From Armatimonadota bacterium (GTDB lineage Bacteria > Armatimonadota > UBA5829): DNA of 6,379 nucleotides. The translations under genes and the position numbers were made by a program. Where the stretch lies: the NCBI GenBank assembly GCA_023474015.1, contig JAMCYN010000073.1, positions 1-6,379 of the forward strand. Direction: 5' to 3'. Every line of letters starts with the position of its first letter. Within the stretch, counting starts at the first letter, position 1. The notes below the pieces were generated by a model. It did not search any database. It saw only the letters and a list, made by a program, of their open reading frames with translations, and was not told the origin of the DNA. Shown one piece after another: positions 1 to 5,188 of this stretch.

Positions 1-51
1 CGGGTCCCGCTGTAAAGTATACGAGGTCACCTTAAGATCGAGAGCGACGCT

Positions 52-1308
52 ATGTACCTATCCTACGTGCTGGGACAATCGATAAAGGACCCCGAAGGCA
101 GGGAGTTGGGGAAGCTGGAGGACCTTGTTGCGTCCCCGGCGCCGCATCTGCCCGTCATATCGGCTGTCGTCGTCAGGACCGGTAGGGGGCAAGTGCGCAA
201 TGTCGTGTGGGAGTGCTTCCGCTACGACGAAGACACCGAGCGCTTCTCGCTGGCGGGGCCGGTCGATGAGGTCAAGGACTACACATTCACCGACGAAGAC
301 CTGCTGCTCAAAACGAACGTGATGGACAAGCAGATCGTCGATGTCCATGACTATCGCGTGGTCCGCGTCAACGACGTCCGCATCGAGCCGTCCGGCGACA
401 GGCTCTACCTCGTCGGGGTCGACACCGGCATGCGCGGCCTGCTCAGACGAATGGGCCTTATGCACGTCGCGGACAGCATCGGCAGGCTTTTCAAGATCAG
501 GCCGAGTTCACAGGTGATCGCGTGGCATGATGTCGAAACCTTCGAGCGCGGCCTTGGCAGGCTCAAGCTCAAGGTGTCCGCCGAGCGCTTGAGCGCGCTG
601 CACCCGTCGGACATCGCGCTCATCCTTAACGAACTCGACCCGGACCAGCGCACCGAGGTCATGCAGTCGCTCGACCTCGAAACCGCCGCCGAGGTCCTCA
701 CCGAAGCCCACCCGGAGGTGCAGGCGTCGATTGTCGAGAACCTCGAAGACGAGCGCGCGGCCGATATCCTCGAGGAAATGGAACCGGACGAAGCCGCGGA
801 CGTCCTAGGCGACATCAGCGCCGACCGCCGCGAAGATATATTGGAAGAAATGGAGCCCGAAGAGGCGGAAGACATCAAGGAGCTTCTGACCTACGAGGAT
901 CAGTCCGCCGGCGGGCTCATGACCACCGAATACGTCGCAATCTCCCGCGACATGACGGCCCAGCAGGCCATCGACACCATCCGAGAGCTGGAGCCGAGCG
1001 CGGAGACGGTGTATTATCTGTATGTCGTGGACTCATCCGAGCACCTCGCCGGGGTGCTTTCGCTGCGCGATCTAATAGTCGCAAAGCCCGAGACTCCGAT
1101 AGAAGACTTTATGGTGACGAATGTTATTCACGTCCACCTGGGCGCCAGCGTGGAAGAAATCGCCCACATGCTGAGCGACTACAACCTGCTGGCGGTGCCG
1201 GTGGTTGATGACGAAAACAGGCTGCAGGGGATAGTTACGGTCGACGACGCCCTCGAGGAAATCATGCCCGAGGGCCGCCGCAGACGCATCCCCAAAATCT
1301 GGAGCTAA
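52..1308 (+). CDS. PRC-barrel / MgtE N-domain / CBS-pair protein, soluble MgtE-like Mg2+ sensor without a channel
   Basis: A 418-residue protein without membrane segments. Residues about 3-85 and 86-150 look like two PRC-barrel-type beta segments. Residues about 178-280 are an MgtE N-domain, an acidic helical superhelix recognisable from LHPSDIALILNELDP, AAEVLTEAHPEVQ, ADILEEMEPDEAADVL and TYEDQSAGGLMTTE. Residues about 285-405 are a CBS pair, with GVLSLRD (334-340) and GIVTVDD (393-399) as possible nucleotide-contacting motifs. In MgtE magnesium channels the N and CBS domains bind Mg2+ and close the attached pore. Here the protein ends about 20 residues after the second CBS motif, where the MgtE plug helix and membrane domain would start, and no MgtE membrane domain lies downstream. 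The next gene, 146 bp away, is an Nramp-type transporter, so I infer that this protein senses Mg2+ for it. The ATG is the first start after an in-frame stop at 13-15; its ribosome binding site is weak. Domain calls are firm; the role is inference. Confidence 0.9.
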   Translation: MYLSYVLGQSIKDPEGRELGKLEDLVASPAPHLPVISAVVVRTGRGQVRNVVWECFRYDEDTERFSLAGPVDEVKDYTFTDEDLLLKTNVMDKQIVDVHDYRVVRVNDVRIEPSGDRLYLVGVDTGMRGLLRRMGLMHVADSIGRLFKIRPSSQVIAWHDVETFERGLGRLKLKVSAERLSALHPSDIALILNELDPDQRTEVMQSLDLETAAEVLTEAHPEVQASIVENLEDERAADILEEMEPDEAADVLGDISADRREDILEEMEPEEAEDIKELLTYEDQSAGGLMTTEYVAISRDMTAQQAIDTIRELEPSAETVYYLYVVDSSEHLAGVLSLRDLIVAKPETPIEDFMVTNVIHVHLGASVEEIAHMLSDYNLLAVPVVDDENRLQGIVTVDDALEEIMPEGRRRRIPKIWS

Positions 1309-1312
1309 TATC

Positions 1313-1347
1313 AAAGTGGAAAGTCGAAAGTCGAAAGCGGAAAGCAC
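1313..1347. repeat. Heptanucleotide tandem array, five units (AAAGTCG-like)
   Basis: Five contiguous 7-bp units start just after the stop codon of the first gene: AAAGTGG, AAAGTCG, AAAGTCG, AAAGCGG, AAAGCAC. The first four differ at one or two positions and the fifth is the most diverged. It resembles the short tandemly repeated heptamers (STRR) known from cyanobacteria in unit length only; no relationship is claimed. Confidence 0.8.
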
Positions 1348-1401
1348 AGAGCAGACAGACAGCGGAGACCAACAGGGCGACTTACCGAACCCTTGCTGGA
1401 C

Positions 1402-1436
1402 CATTCTGCATTCTGCATTCTGCAATCTACAATCTC
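1402..1436. repeat. Heptanucleotide tandem array, five units (CATTCTG-like)
   Basis: Five contiguous 7-bp units: CATTCTG three times, then CAATCTA and CAATCTC. The array has the same unit length, copy number and total length (35 bp) as the one at 1313-1347 but an unrelated sequence. It ends 5 bp before the strong ribosome binding site of the transporter gene, so it lies in the presumed intercistronic mRNA. Confidence 0.8.
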
Positions 1437-1441
1437 AGATG

Positions 1442-1450
1442 AAAGGAGGG
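1442..1450 (+). promoter_or_regulatory. Strong ribosome binding site of the Nramp-type gene
   Basis: AAAGGAGGG is a near-perfect Shine-Dalgarno sequence ending 4 bases before the ATG at 1455. It fixes the start of the transporter and contrasts with the weak site of the gene upstream. Confidence 0.85.
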
Positions 1451-1454
1451 CGGT

Positions 1455-2690
1455 ATGAAGCGACCAGGTCGCAACCGGCTGATGCTGTTCCTGGCTATTC
1501 TTGGGCCTGGAATAATCATGGGCGCGGCGGACAACGACGCGGGCGGCATAACTACGTATTCTGTCGCGGGCGCTTCGTATCGCTACGACCTCCTGTGGGT
1601 GATAGTAGTCATCACATTTACGCTGGCCATGGTCCAGGAAATGTGCTCGCGGATGGGCGTGGTCACGCAGAAGGGCCTCGGGGAGCTTATCCGGGAGAAC
1701 TTCGGCGTCAAGTGGACCATGTTCGCCCTCGGCACGCTGCTTATCGCTAACCTCGCCACCACGGTAGCTGAGTTCGCAGGAATCGCGGCCAGCCTCGAAA
1801 TCTTCGGTATATCCAGATACATCTCCGTTCCCATCGCTGCCATTACGATCTGGGTTCTTGTCGTTAAGGGATCGTTCAAAGTAGTTGAGAAAGTCTTCCT
1901 CGCACTGTGTCTGATCTACGTTACATACATTATCTCCTGCCTTATGGCTCATCCCAACTGGCTTGAGGTATTGCACGCAACAGTAGCGCCGACGCTGCAC
2001 GCGGACCCAAAGTTTATGTTCCTCGCCATAGCCGTCATTGGAACCACTATAGCTCCTTGGATGCAGTTCTTCCTGCAGGCGATGGTTGTGGACAAGGGCG
2101 TGCGCGTCGAGCAATACAACTATGAGAAATGGGACGTATACATCGGCTCAATCCTGACAAACGTGGTGACCATATTCATCATAGTGGTCGCCGCCAAGAC
2201 CATATTCGACAACCACAAGACGATCAAAGACGCCGCTGATATGGCAGTGACTCTTGGGCCAATAGCAGGCAAGTATGCACAGGCCCTTTTTGCCATCGGG
2301 TTGTTCAACGCGTCGCTGCTTGCGGCGGCCGTATTGCCGCTATCGACCGCCTACACCTACAGCGAGGCGTTCGGCTGGGAGATCGGAGTGTCCCGTAAGT
2401 TCAGCGAAGCCCCGATATTCTACAGCATCTACACATTCAGCATCTTATTCGGCGTGGTGGTCGTTCTTATGCCGAAGCTCCACCTCATCGACACCATGAT
2501 CAACGCCCAGGCGATCAACGGCATCCTGCTGCCGGTCATACTTGTATTCATGCTCAAGCTCATCAACCGCCCCGAGATAATGGGTAAGTATACCAACTCC
2601 CGCATCTACAACATCGCCGTCTGGGCAATGGCAATAGTCCTCATCATCATGACCGCCGCGTGGCTGGTCGGGGTCGTGCTGGGTTATTGA
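1455..2690 (+). CDS. Nramp-superfamily divalent metal transporter, NRMT-like (probable Mg2+)
   Basis: A 411-residue polytopic membrane protein with about 11 hydrophobic segments, the usual Nramp/SLC11 size. TM1 (about 12-40) has GPGIIMGAADNDAGG, where D28-A29-G30-G31 stands for the canonical DPGN: Asp is kept and the metal-binding Asn becomes Gly. In TM6 (about 186-211), T197-T198-I199-A200-P201-W202 stands for the canonical ATVMPH, so the sulfur ligand Met becomes Ala and the following His becomes Trp. In TM3, ATTVAE (101-106) replaces ATDLAE, losing the Asp used in the proton pathway. Gln352 of TM10 (AQAINGILLP) appears kept. In known NRMT magnesium transporters the TM6 Met is also replaced, the binding site is wider, and proton coupling is absent. 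The adjacent MgtE-like sensor gene supports Mg2+ over Mn2+/Fe2+. Most pipelines would label it only Nramp divalent metal transporter. Family certain; substrate inferred. Confidence 0.93.
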   Translation: MKRPGRNRLMLFLAILGPGIIMGAADNDAGGITTYSVAGASYRYDLLWVIVVITFTLAMVQEMCSRMGVVTQKGLGELIRENFGVKWTMFALGTLLIANLATTVAEFAGIAASLEIFGISRYISVPIAAITIWVLVVKGSFKVVEKVFLALCLIYVTYIISCLMAHPNWLEVLHATVAPTLHADPKFMFLAIAVIGTTIAPWMQFFLQAMVVDKGVRVEQYNYEKWDVYIGSILTNVVTIFIIVVAAKTIFDNHKTIKDAADMAVTLGPIAGKYAQALFAIGLFNASLLAAAVLPLSTAYTYSEAFGWEIGVSRKFSEAPIFYSIYTFSILFGVVVVLMPKLHLIDTMINAQAINGILLPVILVFMLKLINRPEIMGKYTNSRIYNIAVWAMAIVLIIMTAAWLVGVVLGY

Positions 2691-2742
2691 GCAAGCCGTG
2701 TTTCCGCACCCTTTTGCACGCTGAATTCTCTCATTGTGAAGG

Positions 2743-2785
2743 AACGAACTCACGCTCGACTTGAGCGTGGAAGGGAGTTCGTTTT
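2743..2785 (+). terminator. Rho-independent terminator of the sensor-transporter unit
   Basis: AACGAACTC (2743-2751) pairs with GAGTTCGTT (2775-2783). Inside it, ACGCTC (2752-2757) pairs with GAGCGT (2763-2768) around a 5-base loop, leaving a 6-base bulge on the 3' side. The stem runs into TTTT (2782-2785). It starts 52 bp after the transporter stop codon, so it probably ends the two-gene transcript. Confidence 0.75.
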
Positions 2786-3170
2786 GCGGAATTAATTGTA
2801 CGCAGCCCCTTTTCTCGTCCCTTGAACCGCTGAGGCGCTGAAGGGAATGAGACGCGGAAGGCCGTCGGCGAAGGGTAGGTGCATAATTTTAGCGTTCACT
2901 TCCTTTCAGTGTTTCAGCGGTTCCGGGGTGGGAGGCTCGGAAAGAATTTGCCTTCCATAATTATAAGACAACAACTATGCCGTTTTGCCAGACGCATTTT
3001 GGGGTTATTTTGATTAAATGTTGTTCATGGGTTGTTAACAAGGCTGATTCTGAGCGTGGGGAGGGGGCGGTGCTTACCATATACTGCGGGAATGGCGGTT
3101 TCAACGGGCCTCCCAAGCTTAGCCGGGTTGGCTTGTCATATACTTGGGATGCACCCCAGAAATGCCGGTT
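2786..3170. other. Gene-poor intergenic stretch
   Basis: Apart from the inverted repeat at 2819-2928, I see no supported gene here. A 65-codon frame at 2977-3174 has no ribosome binding site and no recognisable protein. Small structures present are a 10-bp palindrome TTGTTAACAA (3032-3041), a pair TCCCAAG (3111-3117) / CTTGGGA (3143-3149), and a loose direct repeat in which CATATACT recurs at 3078-3085 and 3137-3144, each followed by AATGNCGGTT (3091-3100 and 3161-3170). None has an assignable function. Confidence 0.6.
2819..2928. repeat. Long imperfect inverted repeat, possible palindromic element or structured RNA
   Basis: The arm at 2824-2846 (begins GAACCGCTGAGG) is the inverted copy of 2901-2923 (ends TTTCAGCGGTTC). 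All 23 positions pair if the + strand is RNA, with 4 G-U wobbles. Past a 3x3 internal loop, GACGC (2851-2855) pairs with GCGTT (2892-2896), and CCC (2819-2821) pairs with GGG (2926-2928) outside. The apical loop contains a small GCC/GGC stem at 2861-2869. The left arm also shows a loose 8-bp periodicity (CCGCTGAG, GCGCTGAA). It encodes no protein. It could be a dispersed repeat or MITE-like palindrome, or part of a non-coding transcript. Confidence 0.6.
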
Positions 3171-3548
3171 CTAATAAATGCTCGCCTTTATCCAGTCCAC
3201 TATCGTCTGCGCGGCGCGTAAATGCAGGCGGGCGGACTTGCGGTCGTAGTTTTGGGCGGGGACTCCGCTGACGGCCTCGGGGCTGCGAGTAGCTAGAAAC
3301 TCGGGATTGAGCTCGGCGGCGGCGTTCATAACCTCAAGCGGAGCCTCGAGCGAGTTACACATTTGAAAGAGATTGTGGCCACGGGGCATCTTCTGGAGTT
3401 TGTGAAGGTTGGCGGCACGCAACGCCTGCTCAGCGGCTTGCTGCGCGAAGAAGACGCTGGCGAAGTAGACTCCCGCGTCCAGCAGCGTCACCGCGGCGGC
3501 ATAATTCGCCCTCGCCTGAGCCCAGCATGCCTCCGCGATCTTCCTCAT
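3171..3548 (-). CDS. Solitary HEPN-domain protein
   Basis: A 125-residue all-alpha protein with the PF05168-type HEPN pattern: an N-terminal helix with AQARANYAAAVTLLDAGVY, then FFAQQAAEQALRAANL, the conserved His-Asn-Leu of PRGHNLF, and a C-terminal helix ARLHLRAAQTIVDWIKA. HEPN proteins often pair with a MNT nucleotidyltransferase as a toxin-antitoxin module or act as RNA-binding or RNase modules. No MNT partner is visible on either side. An R-x5-H spacing (RKSARLH) formally fits the HEPN RNase motif R-x4-6-H, but it sits next to the last helix and may be fortuitous. The usual RYPD-like turn reads RSPE. The ATG at 3548 puts the first helix at the usual distance from the start. A GTG at 3572, 8 codons earlier and preceded by GAGGT, is a real alternative (133 residues). 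Family confident; function unknown. Confidence 0.82.
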   Translation of the reverse strand: MRKIAEACWAQARANYAAAVTLLDAGVYFASVFFAQQAAEQALRAANLHKLQKMPRGHNLFQMCNSLEAPLEVMNAAAELNPEFLATRSPEAVSGVPAQNYDRKSARLHLRAAQTIVDWIKASIY

Positions 3549-3746
3549 GCCGATCCAACCTTCGCGTTCCACTTGGAATGTACCTCATTCGGTATTCAGG
3601 CCCGGAAGCGCGCCGGGGAACCCCACGTGAATTCCCCAAGTGCGTTCTTACCCCGAACATACGCCGCTCAATTGCATCCATCTTATCATTACCCCAAAGC
3701 CCTGGTCCGGCAAGCATACAATTTCATCAGTAGGCCGCTTTTCACT

Positions 3747-4586
3747 CTATTTGGGCGACCCGCCGGGCTGAAGTGAATCGATCATCTGCTTGAAAAGCCG
3801 AGCGGTGTCACCCCTGGGCTCCTCGCCTCTCACTCTGCAATTGAGCATCCAAGCGCCGCCGTCCATCAGGATGATGGCTCTGTGGACAATCTCGCGGCTT
3901 CCCTGGGTATGCGTGGTTGTGGTGAATGCGGGGCTGCCTTTGACGGTCTTTTTCTCCCAGTCTCTTACGTAAGGGTTGGACTTCGCGAACGCTTCCGCGT
4001 CGACACCGGGACCAAGCGCCGCACGGCGCACATTTATTATTACCGGCGACTTATCAATCGGATAGGCGCCGAACACAATCCAGAACCCGTTCTTGAACTT
4101 AGGCTTCATACTCGCGGTCTGATCTTTGCAGGTCCAACCCTCGGGGTACTTAATAGCGAAACCGTGCTCAAGGCTGGTATATGTGTTCTCCAGAGTCCAA
4201 CCATCGACTTCCGGCTCGGGGCTGGCGATGCCCCGAGGCTGCTCCGTCACTTTCGAACCCTCGGTCCGAATCACAGAGATCGCGGTCCATATTTCCTTTC
4301 CCTTCAGATCGCGAGCGACGGCCTTGACGCTGTGCTCGCCACCGGGATAGGACGACGCGTCGAACTCCTGCTTATACGGTCTGAGCGACGACTTGCCGAT
4401 GCTTCTGTCATCGACGAATAACTCCACCTCAGCGGGCCGGATGTCCCTGGGAACAGTGACTACCACCCTTACATTCCCCGACATCGACCGGGCCTTATCT
4501 GTCGAATCACGAGGCCCGACCGGCAATGTGTTGGGAACAGTGGCGAGCAGGACAAACAAGAGGCATATCATTCTCATTGTAGGCAT
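3747..4586 (-). CDS. Secreted protein with Ig-like and PsbP/DcrB-like regions
   Basis: A 279-residue protein. Residues 1 to about 22 form an export signal (MRMICLLFVLLATVPNTLP) with no lipobox cysteine after the hydrophobic core, so it is probably periplasmic or extracellular. Residues about 37-107 look like a small beta-sandwich of the bacterial Ig-like type (VELFVDDRSIGK, SYPGGEHSVKAVARDLKG). Residues about 134-274 resemble the PsbP/DcrB fold: the entry motif is LEHGFAIKYPEGW, followed by alternating strands (VIINVRRA, IVHRAIILMDGGAWMLNC) and a final helix ARLFKQMIDSLQ. Such domains occur in exported proteins of mostly unknown role. C153 and C250 could form a disulfide. The ATG is preceded by AAAGGAG with only 3 bases of spacing; Met4 is an alternative start. 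It reads alone, away from the KGG gene. No specific function can be given. Confidence 0.8.
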   Translation of the reverse strand: MPTMRMICLLFVLLATVPNTLPVGPRDSTDKARSMSGNVRVVVTVPRDIRPAEVELFVDDRSIGKSSLRPYKQEFDASSYPGGEHSVKAVARDLKGKEIWTAISVIRTEGSKVTEQPRGIASPEPEVDGWTLENTYTSLEHGFAIKYPEGWTCKDQTASMKPKFKNGFWIVFGAYPIDKSPVIINVRRAALGPGVDAEAFAKSNPYVRDWEKKTVKGSPAFTTTTHTQGSREIVHRAIILMDGGAWMLNCRVRGEEPRGDTARLFKQMIDSLQPGGSPK

Positions 4587-4589
4587 ATT

Positions 4590-4596
4590 CTCCTTT
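4590..4596 (-). promoter_or_regulatory. Ribosome binding site of the secreted-protein gene
   Basis: On the - strand AAAGGAG ends 3 bases before the ATG at 4586. That is close for an optimal site, but it is 12 bases from the next in-frame ATG, so either start could be used. Confidence 0.6.
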
Positions 4597-4652
4597 GCAG
4601 GCGAGATGACTCTATGATACCCACGTTAATGTATAACTAGCGGCCATTCACT

Positions 4653-4681
4653 TGAGTTACTATGACTAACTTTGTGACTCA
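4653..4681. promoter_or_regulatory. Inverted repeats in the divergent intergenic region, operator candidate
   Basis: TGAGTTAC (4653-4660) and GTGACTCA (4674-4681) form an 8-bp inverted repeat with one mismatch. Nested with it is AGTTA / TAACT, overlapping one arm (4655-4671). The site lies between the divergently transcribed secreted-protein and KGG genes, where a regulator-binding site is plausible. No regulator gene is present in the window. Confidence 0.3.
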
Positions 4682-4721
4682 GCCGTATTCGCATGAGCAC
4701 GAAAAAAACAATTTATGCTCA

Positions 4722-4747
4722 GTTTAGAGACGCATGGGCTGGGGTAA
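4722..4747 (+). promoter_or_regulatory. Possible sigma-B-like general-stress promoter of the KGG gene
   Basis: GTTTAG (4722-4727) and GGGTAA (4742-4747) are separated by 14 bp, close to the sigma-B-family consensus GTTTAA-N12-14-GGGTAT. It lies 58 bp upstream of the start of a KGG-type stress protein. A perfect 10-bp palindrome CACCATGGTG (4751-4760) falls at the expected transcription start, and TGAGCA (4694-4699) / TGCTCA (4716-4721) flanks the -35 side. Inferred from pattern only. Confidence 0.4.
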
Positions 4748-4788
4748 AAGCACCATGGTGAAATGCTCTGCTAATGTAATCCAGGGAT

Positions 4789-4799
4789 GGAGGGAGGTG
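4789..4799 (+). promoter_or_regulatory. Ribosome binding site that sets the KGG start at 4805
   Basis: The purine-rich GGAGGGAGGTG is an excellent Shine-Dalgarno sequence 5 bases before the ATG at 4805. An ATG at 4787 immediately precedes it and would translate the ribosome binding site itself, so it is not the real start. Confidence 0.8.
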
Positions 4800-4804
4800 T
4801 CCGT

Positions 4805-4996
4805 ATGTCCACTCGGCTGAGGGGGTTTGCTTCAATGGACCCCGACAAGCAGAAGGAAATCGCTCGTAAGGGAGGCCGCGCCGCTCATCAAAAAGGCACG
4901 GCTCATGAGTGGACTAGCGATGAAGCACGCGTTGCCGGCCGAAAGGGCGGCGAGGCTAGCCACGGCGGAGGACGCAAAAAGAAGAGCGCCTCTTAA
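4805..4996 (+). CDS. KGG-repeat general stress protein (YciG / Con-10 type)
   Basis: A 63-residue basic, glycine-rich hydrophilic protein with two KGG motifs. The first is MDPDKQKEIARKGGRAAH (residues 11-28) and the second TSDEARVAGRKGGEASHG (37-54), followed by a lysine/arginine tail. This is the KGG family, which includes E. coli YciG and fungal Con-10 and is often induced in stationary phase or stress; the molecular role is poorly known and the proteins are probably intrinsically disordered. The start is set by the ribosome binding site at 4789-4799. The gene stands alone and converges on the dehydrogenase gene. A sigma-B-like element upstream fits stress induction. Confidence 0.9.
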   Translation: MSTRLRGFASMDPDKQKEIARKGGRAAHQKGTAHEWTSDEARVAGRKGGEASHGGGRKKKSAS

Positions 4997-5036
4997 AAGC
5001 TGGGCTCTCTTTAGCTTGTCCCAAACGACGTGAGCT

Positions 5037-5055
5037 GCAACGATCCGTGCTTTTT
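5037..5055 (+). terminator. Weak terminator candidate after the KGG gene
   Basis: GCA (5037-5039) and CG (5041-5042) pair with CG (5046-5047) and TGC (5048-5050) around a 3-base loop, with one bulged A, followed directly by TTTTT (5051-5055). The U-tract is good but the stem is short. It lies 40 bp after the KGG stop codon. Confidence 0.35.
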
Positions 5056-5057
5056 AG

Positions 5058-5090
5058 GAACAGCGGGCCGAATGAATCAGCCCGCTGTTC
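5058..5090. repeat. Perfect 11-bp stem-loop between convergent genes
   Basis: GAACAGCGGGC (5058-5068) and GCCCGCTGTTC (5080-5090) pair perfectly around an 11-base loop. Neither strand has a T-run right after the stem. It is therefore not a standard intrinsic terminator, but it may stabilise the KGG mRNA 3' end or help termination together with the T5 at 5051-5055. Confidence 0.7.
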
Positions 5091-5101
5091 ACATTCCTGG
5101 G

Positions 5102-5119
5102 GGCAGCCAAGCAGCTGCC
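5102..5119. repeat. Small GGCAGC/GCTGCC stem-loop
   Basis: GGCAGC (5102-5107) pairs with GCTGCC (5114-5119) around a 6-base loop. It is the middle one of three stem-loops between the convergent KGG and dehydrogenase genes. No T-run follows, so its role is unclear. Confidence 0.45.
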
Positions 5120-5126
5120 GACTAGA

Positions 5127-5160
5127 CAAACAAGGCCCGAACTCCAAAGTCCGGGCCTTG
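5127..5160 (-). terminator. Rho-independent terminator of the glutamate dehydrogenase gene
   Basis: Read on the - strand, CAAGGCCCG (5160-5152) pairs with CGGGCCTTG (5139-5131), with an inner ACT/AGT extension across one mismatch and a 4-base loop. It is followed by TTTGT. It lies about 30 bases after the dehydrogenase stop codon. The + strand continues GATTACT, so it works best for the - strand gene. Confidence 0.75.
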
Positions 5161-5188
5161 ATTACTGCATAAATGATCGGCCGGAAGC

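Noticed and set aside
1..51. M-box or other Mg2+ riboswitch upstream of the sensor gene
   Set aside because: Only 51 bases are available and no riboswitch core is visible; the true leader lies outside the window, so this cannot be judged.
1311..2114. Long - strand open frame across the heptamer arrays and the start of the transporter gene
   Set aside because: It is the complement of the Nramp coding sequence; the low-complexity segments are translations of the heptamer repeats.
2977..3174. 65-codon + strand open frame in the gene-poor stretch
   Set aside because: No ribosome binding site before the ATG, no recognisable protein pattern, and it runs into the 3' end of the HEPN gene.
3615..3637. 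GGGGAA / TTCCCC inverted repeat between the secreted-protein and HEPN genes, as a terminator
   Set aside because: Short stem with no T-run on the - strand side; more likely chance in a GC-rich stretch.
3430..3717. - strand frame of 95 codons overlapping the HEPN gene upstream region, considered as a missing MNT partner
   Set aside because: No nucleotidyltransferase motif (GSRARG-like or DxD) and its 3' half is the HEPN gene in another frame.
4787..4804. Upstream ATG extending the KGG protein by 6 residues
   Set aside because: This stretch contains the Shine-Dalgarno sequence for the ATG at 4805, and the KGG family normally starts near that second Met.
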